Assembly: GCA_015680685.1 (NCBI GenBank) | Contig: MNCI01003975.1 | Span: forward strand, 219,077 to 283,076 | DNA length: 64,000 nt | From: Gnetum montanum | Lineage: Eukaryota > Streptophyta > Gnetopsida > Gnetales > Gnetaceae | Direction of reading: 5' to 3' | Shown: one piece after another, positions 1-12,277 of the stretch | Position numbering within the stretch: the first letter of the stretch is position 1 | Layout: each line of letters starts with the position of its first letter | Position numbers and translations under genes: made by a program | Notes under the pieces: generated by a model | What the model was told of the DNA's origin: nothing | The model's input: the letters and a program-made list of their open reading frames with translations, nothing else | Database searches by the model: none

Positions 1-770
1 GGAACCATAATCCCACAAAACAACTACACTTGCATACTCAACAATATTATAGAGCATGAGACTCTATAATCACACACATGGTCAACCTCAATGCAAGACA
101 TAATTGAATGATATCTCTTCCTCATACACAAGACTAAGATTCATATATAAAGAGAGAGCTAAAATGGCCAACATCACAAACACAATTGACCATAGAGATA
201 TACACAACTTTCATGCAATCTCTCTTTCAACTATTTCATGCATTCCTCTCTTGTCAAAACATGCAAACATAATCAATATTTATGAACTACAAAACCATGA
301 CCTTAAAAAAATTTGTTACCTAACCCACTTGGAGATTCTCAATCATTTACAATCTTGATTTCAATACTTTCAATTATTTTCAATCTTAGAACTATCATTT
401 TGAAAGTTTTCATCATTGAATGGAATGTCTATAGACTTGACAAGAAATGTTACTATCAACCATGGATTTTAGGTAATATGTATTCTTTTCAAATAAGATG
501 TATCCTCTAGAAATAAGATATCTCCTTCTAGTGCAAGATGTATCCCCAAAGATGTCTTCTTTTTATGCAAGGCATCTCACCAGAGATGTCTCCTCTTAGG
601 CTATATGTTTCTTGCTTGGCAAAGACATCTTCCAGACATTTGGAATGTCTCCTATGTTATCTCCAAACTTGGCCAACACATCTTCCAAGTCACCAAGATG
701 TCCTCCCAACTTTCTAAACCTTTAATCTTCTACCTATATGGATAAAAAGGGGTTCAAAAGAGGTATCCAT
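1..770 (+). repeat. LTR-like repeat copy 1, with AGACATCTT/AAGATGTCT cluster
   Basis: Resembles the two copies at about 56126-57190 and 57500-58530. It shares a leading segment (agagcatgagactctataatcacac, here given only as its theme 'agagcatgag...ctctata') followed by a zone at about 480-720 dense in AAGATGTCT and its reverse complement AGACATCTT. A TATA-like stretch (cctatatggataaaaagg) lies at about 732-750, as expected for the U3 region of an LTR. The window start cuts the copy, so its left end is unknown. It probably belongs to the 5' LTR of the gypsy remnant that follows. Confidence 0.5.
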
Positions 771-2298
771 GCACTAGTAGCTAAATATTTTTTGTAAATC
801 ACAAGATGATATATTTAATGATTAGGCTAATCATGGGAATGCTACCCTATAATTTCTTCATTTATTATTGTCTATGATACCTAAGGTCATAGTTGTCATT
901 TTAGTTAAGTTATTTATCTTACCTATTTATTTCATAGATCAATATGACCATTTCCATGGCCTACTACATAATATATAGTTTTATAGTAACATAACCATGA
1001 ATTCATCCATTATTTTTCATTCATGGTTTGTCATTCTCTTTAATCAATATTCTGTTTTCTCAATGAATTTATTTTCTTATTACTTGTGGACCTCAAATTC
1101 CAATATAAAATTTGTTAAAATTTCATTACTATATTTGGATTTTGAATGTTGGACTTTTTTCTACTAATTTTCAAGATAATTAAATAAAAAAATGTTAAAC
1201 AAACAAATTCATTACTTCATCTTCCAAACTTAATATGTTTCCTTTTCTAATATAAGAAACATCATCCAAAGCCTCAATACTCATCCTACCAAGTGAGATT
1301 TTAAGAAGGTTGATGAATGAGCCAAAGCCTAACCTCTTTAAGTAGTTATGCTCATGCTCAAACCTATATCTTTGAACTTGAGAAACAAACATCTTACCAT
1401 CACTTCAAATGATGGTCTTTGTTTCCTTTGATAATATGATTGTATATTTTATTTACATTTATGGACTAAAAATTTATTTTTCATGTACATACATTGTCAT
1501 TATTAACTATCTAATAATATGAAATTCTAAATACCTTTTTTAATGCTTTTATGACTAGCTTAGTTTATCTTACATCTATTAATAATTTAATAGTTTTTAT
1601 TATAATTATCCACAATAGTTTGTATAACATCTTCTCAACAAGGTAAATTTTGAAAGATTTCATGAATTTCTAAAGCTTCTAAGTAACAAGTTAGGTTGTG
1701 ATTATAATGACTACCTAATAGAAATGAATAGCAACTTTATACATCTTCATTCTGTAGTAGAAGTAACTTAATCTTGCAAGTTTTTGAAATAGAAAATTTT
1801 GATGTTATCAATATTAAAAGCCAATGATTATTCATTTAAAAATGTTACAAAAATTAGAAACAAGGTTAACTTCAAATATTCAAACTTGCTATTTCAAGTC
1901 TAAAAATAACATGCCAAAAAATATATAACCAAAAATTCCACCTTTTATTTTCAAATCATATCAAAAAGTAACATTAAATATTTTTTATGTTTCTTAGTTC
2001 CACCTTTCTAAAATAAAATGCAAAACTTATATTAATTATTTATAATTTCCTATAAATAACTAACAGTTACTACATACATTAGATTATTCTATGTGATCTA
2101 CAAAAAGTTATTAAAGGTTAGATATTGAAAATAATTTCACTACTAAGATTCATTTTTTAAATAGGTTTGTGCATTATAATCATTTTCTTAAAGTAAGAAT
2201 AAATTTATTCATTTCCTTTCTTGTTCAATTATAGAATTATATTGATTCATTGTTCTTGAGTAAGCTTGAATTATGCAATGCAACGAAACTCCTCATCA
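771..2298 (+). repeat. AT-rich sequence ending in an LTR-like 3' end
   Basis: There is no gene here. The last 90 bases (about 2205-2298) resemble positions 58600-58660, sharing 'ttatagaattat', 'ttctttgcacttgagtgagcttgg'-like wording, and they end in CATCA two bases before a primer-binding-like site. They are read as the end of a degenerate LTR. In the related copy at 58 kb the TATA-to-U5 distance is about 180 bp, whereas here it is about 1.5 kb. Most of 771-2200 may therefore be a later insertion. No recognisable domain was seen. Confidence 0.35.
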
Positions 2299-2301
2299 AA
2301 T

Positions 2302-2313
2302 TGGTATTAGAGT
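2302..2313 (+). other. primer-binding site, initiator-Met type (degenerate)
   Basis: TGGTATTAGAGT closely matches the TGGTATCAGAGC site complementary to the 3' end of plant initiator Met tRNA, used by many plant Ty3/gypsy chromoviruses. It sits 3 bases after a CATCA LTR end and about 280 bp before gag-like coding sequence, which is the expected order. Confidence 0.6.
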
Positions 2314-2579
2314 ATTGGCTTCAAAGACAATTCAATTCAAGTAGAGAATCCACATTTTAAGTACAAGAAAATGATTTTCATATAATCATTTTGGTTTGAA
2401 ATTTTACTTTTTTTATTTCCACACTCCTTAGGGTTTGGAAACTCCTTTTTTTTCATAAGTTAATCATATGTTTAAAGATTTGAAAGGTAATTATAGATTT
2501 GGATACCTATTTGCTTTTAATAGCTAGCATTTAACCATATTAAACTTAGTTATATGAATATTTGATTAATTCTTGTTTC

Positions 2580-3840
2580 ATCATCTTTGGATCTTCTTGA
2601 TCTTTCATATATTCTTATAGAATTTTATGAATTTCATTTTCTTGGATTATTTTTTATCATATCCCTAAAGAATAATACAGCTCAAGATTTAACTAAAGAT
2701 ATGGAAGACATGAAAAATGTAATCAAGTTCATTGTTGAAACACATAACAATATGGAAAAGAAAAAAAAAGACATGCTTCTTTAACAAAGGCTTCTAAGCA
2801 AGGGAAAAAACTTAGAGATTCTTCAGCAAAGGCTTTTTCAAGATATTCTTTCATGCCTCCTCTTGAAGATGACATTCTTTCTAAGAATGAAGACTTTCAA
2901 GAGAATGAGGAACAACATGATGAGCTTCTTCATGTTCAAATATTGAGAATAAGTCTCAAGGATTCATCTTTTCAAGGAAAGGGAAGAAAAAAATTTCTTC
3001 AAGATTTAAAAGAAATCAAGTTGAAGGAATTAAGCTTGCTCTTTCCACAACATTCAAGAATGCTTTTAAATTCCCTCATTTTGAAGTTAAATCCTTTAGT
3101 GGAATGGAAGTTACTGAATCCGTCTTCTCTTTTTTTAAGATGATTAACAAATATTTTGAACTTGAAGATGTTAAAAATATCAAAAGGTGTTATGTGTTCA
3201 AACTAATCTTAAAGGTATGATGCAGGTATGATGGGAGAAGGAAAGTCATTCTTATGTGTTAAGGAATGGTACTCCTATTAAAGATTAGTCTCCCATGCAA
3301 TTTATGCCTAGGAAAGTATTTAAAAAATGTTATCATAGATAACAATCCATTTAAAAGCTTAAATATATGATACAAGAAGATAAAACTATAAAGGAATATT
3401 ACATTAAATTTTGCAAAGCTTTCCAACAAGCTAAGGCACATTAGAATTAATATGAACAAGATTCTAACTTCCAAGACGGATTAAATAAGGAATTCTAGCA
3501 AGAACTTACCTTCTCTGAACCTCAAACCTTGGATGAGAGTTTTGATAAGCTCTTAAGGCTACACAGAAATTCAAAGACCTTAAAAATATATCTCAAGGCT
3601 TCAAATGACAAGGATTCTAAGGCTTCTAAGAGAGATAAGAGACAAAAGGAAAATGGTAATTCCAAGGATAATTCACATAATAAGCAAGAAAAGACTACAA
3701 AAGACCAAGACTCCAAAAGGAAAAAATATCAAGGAAATGACAATGCTTTTAAGGTATAGTGCTTTAATTATGAATAATTAAAGCATAAGAAATAAGAATG
3801 CAAAAAACCTAAGTCTTCAAACCGTAAGAAAATTTAGACT
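2580..3840 (+). pseudogene. Ty3/gypsy gag remnant
   Basis: Broken gag of a plus-strand Ty3/gypsy element. The reading is open in pieces (2587-2784, 2853-3143, 3529-3759) separated by stops and frame changes. The last piece is very rich in Lys, Asp, Ser and Asn (SKASKRDKRQKENGNSKDNS at about 3615-3674), the basic linker that precedes gag zinc knuckles. Just after it, around 3760-3810, a CCHC knuckle can still be traced (C-F-N-Y...H...C) with its second Cys changed to Tyr and two in-frame stops. Position directly after the primer site and before protease supports the call. It cannot be functional. Confidence 0.6.
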
Positions 3841-3899
3841 TAGGAGAAAGAGAAATCTTCAAGTGAAGGTAATCTTAATGCTATTTTAATTAAAGATGT

Positions 3900-6290
3900 T
3901 ACTAAAATTAATTCATATATGAGAATTGTCATTACTACTAAAGATACATGAAGGAAATTACTTTTTAGAATTGGGGCTAGGTATCTCTCTAGTGGCAAAT
4001 GACTTCACACCTTTATAGATGGAGATGCACACAAGAATGTTATTTCTTCTAAGGCTATTAATAAACTTGAATTGAAGAAATTTTCTCATACTAAGCCCTA
4101 TAGAGTGTACTAGCTCTCTAGAAATCATTTGTAAAAGGTAATGAAAAGATGCATTTTATCTTTTACAATTGATTTTTTCAAATATTAAGTATAATATGGC
4201 ATTCTTTCCATAGATAAGGTTGATGTCATGCTTGATAGATCTTGGAATGATGATAGCAAGAATATCTATGATGGAGCTATATATATTTGTTAAATTTCTA
4301 AAATATATAGAGTTTATTAGTTGATTCCAATGATAGTATAGCAATACAAGAAAAAGGTTTCTATTAATGATTCATTGATTTTATTTAGTGAGAAAGAATA
4401 TCTTAGGGAACATGATGAACATTATCATGGTTTTTTCATTGTTTCTATAATTACAAATGAAGAGCCAAAAAATAAATTTTCACCAACTATGTAATCTTTT
4501 GTGCAATAATTTGTTGATATCTTTATGGAAAAACTAGAAGGACTTCCTTCAATGATATCCATTCAACATCAAATTAACTTCATGCTTGAAGCAACTATTC
4601 CAAATAAGAGGACTTACCAAATGACTCCACATTAGAGGAAGAAGTTACATAGGCAAGTAAGTGAGTTACTTTCTAATAATTTTATTAAGAAATCATTCTC
4701 TCCATCTGTCATTCTAGTTCTTATTTCTAAGAAAGATATAGATGATATGAGAATCTATATTTATTTTAGAATCACTATTAAGTATAGATTTTCTATACCT
4801 AGAATGGATGATATTATTGATGTTGTGGCTAATGCTAAATGTTTTTGAAAAAATGATTTAAAATTGGATATCATCAAATTAAAAATTAGATCAAGAGATG
4901 AATGAAAAATAGTATTCAAAATTCCTAATGCTTTTTATGAGTGGTTAGTTATGCCTTTTGCACTAACTAATGCTCCAACTACATTAATGAGGGAAATGTT
5001 AAATTGCTTTATTAAAATGATATTTTTATTTACAACTCTAATGAGAATAAGCATGTGTATCATTTGAGATTGGTGTGCTTAAATTTTCATGAAGATCAAT
5101 TGGTAATTAATACCAAGAAATGTAATTTTATGAAGAAAAAAACTATCTAGTTAGGGCATGTGGTCTTCAAGAATCAAGTCAAGATAAAGCCAAGTAATAT
5201 CAAGGTAAGTAAGGAGTGGCCTTCACCTAAAGATATGGGAGATGTGAGAACTCTTTTAAGAAATTTTAGTTCTATTACATGGCCTATGTTGTCTTATTTG
5301 AAGAAGAATTCATCTTTTATATGGAATGTTCTAAAAGAGATTGCTTTTTAAGCATCGAAGGAGAAGCTTTGTAGTACTCCAATTTTAGCAATTCCAAATT
5401 TTTCAAACTTTTTGAAGTGGAGGTAGATGTAAGTAGACTTGCTATTGGAGGTGTGCTTTCTTAAGAGGGTAATCCAATTACATTATTTTCTAAAAAAAAA
5501 CTAAATGAGTCAAGATAAAATTATAGTGTATATGAGAATAAATTATATGTTATACATCAAGCTACCAAGCATGGGAGACATTAGTTACTAGGATCTAAAT
5601 TTCTTTTATTGAGAGATCATAGATCACTTCAATTCTTGAATTTTCAAATGAAATTAAGTGTTAAGCATATGAAATGATCTAAATAATTACAAAAAATTCA
5701 TTTGTTTTCAACATAGATGTGGCAAGTCAAATGTTGTTAATGATGCTTTTTTGAAAATTCATTTTGTTCATTCTAGTGTGAACCTTAAAGTGTTTAAGTC
5801 CCTTTTCAACAGTATCCTACTAATACCAATTTTGATAAAATTGGTTAGAACTAAAAAAGGTTGATAAATGGAAAGCATATCATAATAAGAATGTTATTAT
5901 ATTTAGAGATGTTAAAATTTGTGTTCCTAAATGTGATTTCAAATCTAAGCTTCTTAAGAAAAAATACAATAATGACATGACTACACATATGGATAAACTA
6001 AAGAGTTTGGATTTTATGAGAAAAAAATATTTTTGGCCATGTATAAATATCTATTTAAATTTATGAAAGAATGTTATGTTTTCCAAAAGGTCAAAGATGA
6101 AAAGGGTATTAATGGTTACTACTTATACTTGCCAATTCCAAATGCCTCTTGGAAAAGCATTTCTTTAGACTTTGTTTAAGGTATTTCAAAGACAAGATCT
6201 TGTCATGGCTCCATACTTATTGTTTTTGATAGATCTACAAAGATGACTCATTTCATTCCATGCAAGAGAAGTAGCGATGCTTCTTATGAC
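3900..6290 (+). pseudogene. Ty3/gypsy pol remnant (PR-RT-RH-partial IN)
   Basis: Decayed polyprotein of a chromovirus-like Ty3/gypsy element, in the order protease, reverse transcriptase, RNase H, integrase. Protease is visible at about 4010-4280 (FIDGDAHKNVISS, then a DRSWNDD stretch where the family has LGRPWQ). Reverse transcriptase follows at about 4610-5340 (FIKKSFSP...VLISKKD; MPFALTNAPTT; KVSKEWPSPKD). RNase H is at about 5400-5700 (EVDVSRLAIGGVLS; LLLRDHRSLQFL). The integrase core begins at about 6120 (IPNASWKSISLDFV; VFDRSTKMTHFIPC) and stops near 6290, where unrelated AT-rich sequence starts, so the second half of integrase is missing. Many stops and frame changes occur. The missing piece is not adjacent; a similar integrase end lies at 54.8 kb, but common origin is not shown. 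Confidence 0.75.
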
Positions 6291-8515
6291 ACCCTAAAAC
6301 TAAACATATATAATTTATAAAAATCTCTTCAAGGTGTGAAAAATCAAACTTAATTTTTTAATAGATCCTTAAATAACATAAAGTTTTATCAAGCCACAAA
6401 AGTACAAAACACTTAGAAACTTAATAGCTTCATATTCACTTTAGAATTTAAGTCAACACATAAATACCCTCTTAGGCCTCATTAGAACATAAATCAAAGT
6501 TTAATGAAATTTCTACATTTATGTTCCAAATTACAAGTCCATATAATGACCATCAATATAATAAATAAACATACAAAATCATCTTTCATCTAATGTTAAT
6601 TCTCCTACAAGCTCAATCTTGATCTCCTCCAAAGCTTCTAGCTAACTTTATAAGAGATACATGTGAAAAGGATTAGTACACCTTCATGTAGAAAAAATTC
6701 ATACAAAACCTCTTTGGAGCAAGATTGGAAGATAGGGCTCAAGTTGCCAAAACACATCATTAGTTCTAATAAAGTATTTATACATATAAAAATTAACATA
6801 TAGTTAAACAAAAAATGCATAAACTATTCAAAGGTGTTTAGTTTACTCATACCAATGGTATGCCCATGAAGTTCTTAGCATCAAACATTAGAATAACTAC
6901 AAGATTAATACGAAGTAAAACTAGCCATCATGCAAGATAAGAACAACTATTGGATTATAAACCCTCATGCATGTCTAGATCAACTATTGGATTATGTTAT
7001 GGCTAGTATCAATCCTATAATTATCCTAAGGCCATATAGTCCTTGACTAAACATTAATCCCCAAGCCAATATGGTTAGTTGAAATCTTAAAAATACTTTC
7101 TTGATAACAAATCGTAAATAAGGCATGATACTAACTCAACTTGAATCCCAAGCTAACATGATTAGTTGAAGCCCCACAAATGTTTGTCTCCTAACAATAT
7201 ATTCTAAATGTGGCATGATACTAACTCAACTTCAATTTCCAATACAACATGATCACTTGAAATCCTATAAACACTTACTTGAAGATAACAAGTTCTAAAC
7301 AATGCATGATATTAACTCAACTTCAATTCCCATGCCAACCTAATAAGTTTACAACCACTATATCTACGTACCCATTGAATATGAGTTATGTACTTGCAAC
7401 CTCATGAAATTGTACTAATTTATATTCTCTTAAGATTATTCAAGTATTTCCAACACATTGAACATGCTCATACATTTCTAAAGTGTTGGCCATTTGATGA
7501 TGTCCAAACATGTCATTTCTACTTGACACTAAGGTAAATGCACCAAATTAGAAAAGGTCAAAAATGCATCATGACTTTCATCATGTATCCTAGCCAAGTC
7601 ATAATGTATGTCATGACATATGAAAATATTGCTACCACCAAGAGGAGATGGTGCAATAGAATGATTAAGCTAAAACATGAAGTAGGAAGTCCCAAAAATG
7701 ATGAGTTATAGATTATTCATAATAAAACATGTTTAGATCAAAAATAGATGCAATATGATTAGATCAGTAAAGAAAATTATCATAAAAAGAAAAGCAAGCT
7801 TAAAAAGGTAAGTTGCTTATCAAAATTACTAGAATTAAGAATATTTCCTTTTCTTTCAAAGATCCATTACCAAAGCCTCACTAAGCAAAAATAGATTCAA
7901 ATGTAAAAATTATCAAGAGATCTACCAAGCATAGCCACAAGTAAGAGATTAGATAGAAAGTAATGCATAAATGATACCGAGAGAGCCAACATTACCAAGT
8001 ATTTATAAGAAAAAATGATAGAGTTTAGGCAATTATAAAAATAAATAACTAATAATTTATTTTCTAAAGATCAAGTAACATGAATTTACAAAGGTTTCAT
8101 TAGTTAACCAATGGATTAAAGTCATTAAGAAAGTATTATAATAAGTCAGATATTCAACAATGAATTCTAAGATACAATAAAAGACTATTTGAAATAACCC
8201 CATATATCCATTAACATTTCTCATAATCATATTCTTACTTTATTTCAAAACCTTAGAATAATATTAAATATGAAAAAATAATTTAAACATTAATAAAGTA
8301 ATACTAATAGACCATCATCATTCTTCTAGCTTGTCCAACTTAAGAGTAACAAGAATTAGTAAGGATAATTCTAAAATAAGAATACAATATTATATAAAAA
8401 TCCTAAAATATTACATGTAAACAAAGGATCAAGATTCCAAATCTTAAGATGTATTTAGGGAGGGGTGTTGGATCCAAAAATGAATAATAACATTTAAAAA
8501 ATTAGGGTACATTAG
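6291..8515. other. AT-rich intergenic region with a tandem repeat
   Basis: No gene is supported. The region holds about 3.5 copies of a roughly 90-bp repeat between 7050 and 7345, recognisable by the recurring 'gcatgata(c/t)taactcaactt' at about 7122, 7212 and 7303. At its right end, 8455-8475, a purine-rich run (agggaggggtg) is followed by TGTTGGATCC, which looks like a polypurine tract and the start of an LTR from another element. Element A interrupts this sequence. Confidence 0.5.
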
Positions 8516-8520
8516 ATCAT

Positions 8521-9357
8521 TGATGAGTGGCGAGATACCCCTACACTCAACCATACGAATACAAGCGTTCATGCACGATCCAGTCGAACTCCGTAGACGA
8601 ACTAGTTGTGGTACCTAGATAGTTACATGTTGATTGCAATTCGATGTCTTCCCACCTGGACTAGTATTTGCTTAGTCGCGTATGGTTTAGTCCAAAGTGA
8701 GGCAAATGATGTGGTCCTAAACTAGTGTTACTCCTAGGGATAATGGAAGATAAACTTGATGAAACTAATAAGTAGTAGGAAATGAAGTCTAAGCTAGCCT
8801 AAGTGTGATGAGCATCCATCCTTAATCATCCATACGCATCTTGGACCTCATGTACTACTTCTAGGATTACCAAGCACACATTACTTAAGCATTCCTAAAT
8901 ACGTACTAGGTTACCAAGTAGTTACACTTCAATGTTCATGATTAAGTCGTACTCATTCCACATTTAACAATAGGAATCGTAAATGATGGTAAATAAATAT
9001 TACCTAAGAAAACAATAAATAATGATAATGATTAAACAATTAAAAACTAAGTGATCTCTATCTTTATTCTAGTCATGTGTTTATCCAAGTACGTCACACT
9101 CGAATAAAGGTTTCGTACAATTATAATCATCACACTGTGGGCATGAACTGGGGAAAGAATTTAAATAAATTGGAACTAAAAAAAAAGACTCTACTCTAAC
9201 TCTATCTAACTCCCCCTTTCCTGTGCACCTGAGTGCTATATTTATAGGCTGACACAGGAATCACGATATCAGTATTCAATATCATTGCCCAGGATGCGAT
9301 ATCATGTACCCGATATCGTAGATCCAATATTGAAGCCTGGAAAATCATGATTCATCA
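8521..9357 (-). repeat. 3' LTR of element A
   Basis: An 837-bp LTR reading TGATGAATC... from its right end to ...CGCCACTCATCA at its left end. On the minus strand a cluster of GATATC and variant palindromes (9262-9330) lies directly upstream of a TATA box (CTATAAATATAG type, 9236-9247). The sequence is shared with the LTRs of B, C and D, mainly at the two ends. Confidence 0.9.
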
Positions 9358-9371
9358 TACCCCCACAATTG
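9358..9371 (-). other. polypurine tract of element A
   Basis: On the minus strand this reads CAATTGTGGGGGTA immediately before the TG of the 3' LTR. The same position and wording occur in B, C and D (CAATCGTGGGGGTA, CAATCATGGGGGTA, CAGTCGTGGGGGTA). It would prime plus-strand DNA synthesis. Confidence 0.75.
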
Positions 9372-9546
9372 AATGAAAACTTGTCCTCAAGTCAAAAACA
9401 ATGAGAACAAGTTCAATTGATTACACAGTAGATAGGTATGGGATTATTGAATAACTAGGAATTTATTCATGCTACAGTGGAGAATTGAACACAACAAAAT
9501 TGGGACACAGACATAGAATTACAAAAAGACAAAATTTTGTTGGAAC

Positions 9547-12277
9547 TCATGTGGTTCCTGGTGGCAGTGGTTTCTCCATGGGTCTATTCCCCTTATCTTG
9601 TACTCCAGGTTTTGGAAATTAATGTCTCTAAAGGAGTGCCTGGAGCTTTTCTTCCTTAGTTCAGGGATCCTGTGCTATCCATGCTAATGCTCCAATGTTT
9701 GATGAAGTTAGCAGCTCCCATGGACACAGTACTTGTGGAAACATTTGGTTAGTGTTGACATACCAAGCCACAAATATCCATCACTCCTCTTCATGGGCTC
9801 TGGCTTTATCCTTGTATTCTTGATAATCTGTGAGCCATCAAGCCAAATCTACCATGACATCTTTCTATCCTTGGTAGTTAGTCTTAACCACCTCTAATTT
9901 AGAATTTGCCACTTCTAATTTATGTAGCATCTTCTTCTGCTTAGCAAATTTTGTTTCATACTTTGTGTAGGTGGTTGCTACCTACTTTTCCAATTCTATT
10001 CTCAGGTATCTTACTATCAACATGGCTAAGTTGGCATATTGTAGGTTTGCCAACTCCATGTACTCCATAAGATCTTGTATCTATAGGTCCCAGCTTTTTA
10101 TTTTAGCTTGGTGGATGAAGGCATAAGTATCCAATATGGCCCACCAATTATTGTTTTGAGCATTGAGAACATTAATATGGGCTTTAGCCATATAGATTTC
10201 TTTTTCTATCACCTATTTGTACATCCCCATCTGATCTCTGAAGTGCTCTTTAAGCTTTTTATATCGCTTGGCCTCATTCTGCCACACACTTATTTCAATT
10301 GTCATCTTTTGAAAAATCATGCATACCTCCTCCATTGAGAGAGTTCTATTTTCTCTGGCCAAGCAATTCATATCCTAGTTGACCCTTACTAATTGTTCTT
10401 GTACTTGTTAAAGATTTTCTTTGAGAACATTCCTTTGTTTTTCTACTACGGTAAATCAGAGATTGTCAGCGACAAGCTATTTATTTTCCTCTTGTAATGC
10501 CTTGGGTGCTTTGGCATGTGCATATGTTTGAGATTGTGCCTTGGAAGCATCCCAATTAGCCTTCTCTTTTTCCTCCACTAGTCTTTTTTTCTCTTCTAGA
10601 AATTTATTGAGCTACTTTATTCGAAAGGACTCTAGTTGGTCTGTAGGGGAAAATTGAGATGGATCCTACTATGCAACTTGTAGGGTGATGAGCTTTTCTT
10701 AGAGTTTTTCTAACTCCACCTTTGCATGCTCGACCTTGACCTCTGCCATGACCAGCCTCCCTTTTGTGGAGATGAGGTCTGACTGAGTTGCTGTGACATC
10801 TTGAGGGATGTCAAACAGGAACATCATCACTTATCCTATCCATAGCAACTAATCTAATACATCCTCATGATCCGTAGGAGTCATTGAGAAAATGACCAAT
10901 GTTTGAGCATAGCATGCTCCTGTAAAATTTGTCTATGACACAATAGGGACATTAAATAACTCTTTTATGTGGTCGGTGATCACTTTTGCTACTCTCGCTA
11001 CATCTTGGTGCTACATTACCACTTCTATGGCACCTTCACCAGTTTCTAATTGTACTTGAAAGGATGAAATGTTTCTAGAGATCTGTTATGACCAGTGGGA
11101 TTCCCCTCCTCCTATTTGGATCGATACGTCATCCCATATGCGATCAATTAAGATTGTGGATCGTATGACATCATCAATGACCCTGAAGAGATTGGCCTCA
11201 TCATGGGTTTCCTAAATGACCATTTCAGTGATGGACCTGAGATGGCTCATCGATGGTTGATAGTCCTACAATGGTGATGGTGGCTAGTCTTGTTGGCTTG
11301 TAAGTTGTGTGTTGGGCCCCACTTCTTATTCTTGCTCTGACTCTAGTGTCTTACCAACACTTTTTCTTAGGACTGGTGGCTTCAGTAATTCAACAAATGA
11401 AGCATTTTGGGTCTTTTTGGGGATGTCATTGGTGTACCCCCAAGATTTTAGCATGCTAGCACAACTTCCTAATAAGACAAGGAAAGGGCAATGTGAACTT
11501 CCCCATCTTACATTCTTCAAACTGCCTCAAAATTTCTGTAAGATATAGATGGGGTAGGTTGGCATTAACCTTGACCATCAAGATAGCACTTCCTCTATCC
11601 ACATATGTGGAGATTTAGTTTAACCCTTTTTTGGGGAAGATATGATATGTGCTGATTTTGAAGTAGATTCTCTCTTCAAGTGTCAGCTCTCCATATGCTT
11701 TTTCCTCTTTGCTATACACCCTTTTCAACCATATCTTCCATGCATCAACATTAGAGTGAGTGCACAAGTGAGCAACTTTTGGCCCTATATTCGGAAGTTT
11801 CAACACTTCTAAAATGGCCTTCACAAAGAAATCAATAGAAATACCACAAATATCAATGGTGGTGTCTTCTTCTTTATTGTGCCAAAATTGGTACATATCT
11901 CCTAGGTACCAATCACCACTTTCAGAGAAAATAGGCCATAGTGGGGACCCTTTAAGTTGGTCCATGATTGCTTCAGGAGAAAACTCCATGAAAGGTCCAA
12001 AGTTAAGTTCCACTATCATAGCTACTAACGTGGACCTTTTGTGAATTTCCTGAATACATTTCTGGGACAACATAAGATGTTGTCCCTATTCAGGTGCTCC
12101 ACCATCTCCTCCTTTAGCATGTCCTGATTGCACAGTAACAAGAGGTTCCTGATAGATGTTGAATGATTACGCCTCCTATTTTGTGCATTCCTCAAGAGAC
12201 GCTTGGCCTCTACCTCTCCTTGGCCATTTGGATACACCTTGAGAGGGTCCTCTTTACTGTTCTCTTTTAAGAGCCAT
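9547..12277 (-). pseudogene. ORF2 of element A: envelope-position ORF, long coiled coil
   Basis: Long broken ORF (about 910 codons) between the gag region and the 3' LTR, the place where Athila elements carry an envelope-like gene. The start is chosen at 12277 because B and D have an ATG in the same context. The longest open piece, 11615-12073, has features such as GSPLWPIFSESGDWYLGDMY and ILEVLKLPNIGPKVA. Further on comes a stretch ending LPFPCLIRKL. This pattern resembles the 'putative plant transposon protein' domain known from Athila envelope-position ORFs (inference, not tested). From about 10700 down to 9547 the sequence is a long charged, heptad-rich coiled coil that also occurs in D. 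The N-terminal part and the coiled coil are in different frames, so at least one indel has occurred, and there are many stops. No clear membrane segment or signal peptide is visible. Confidence 0.6.
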
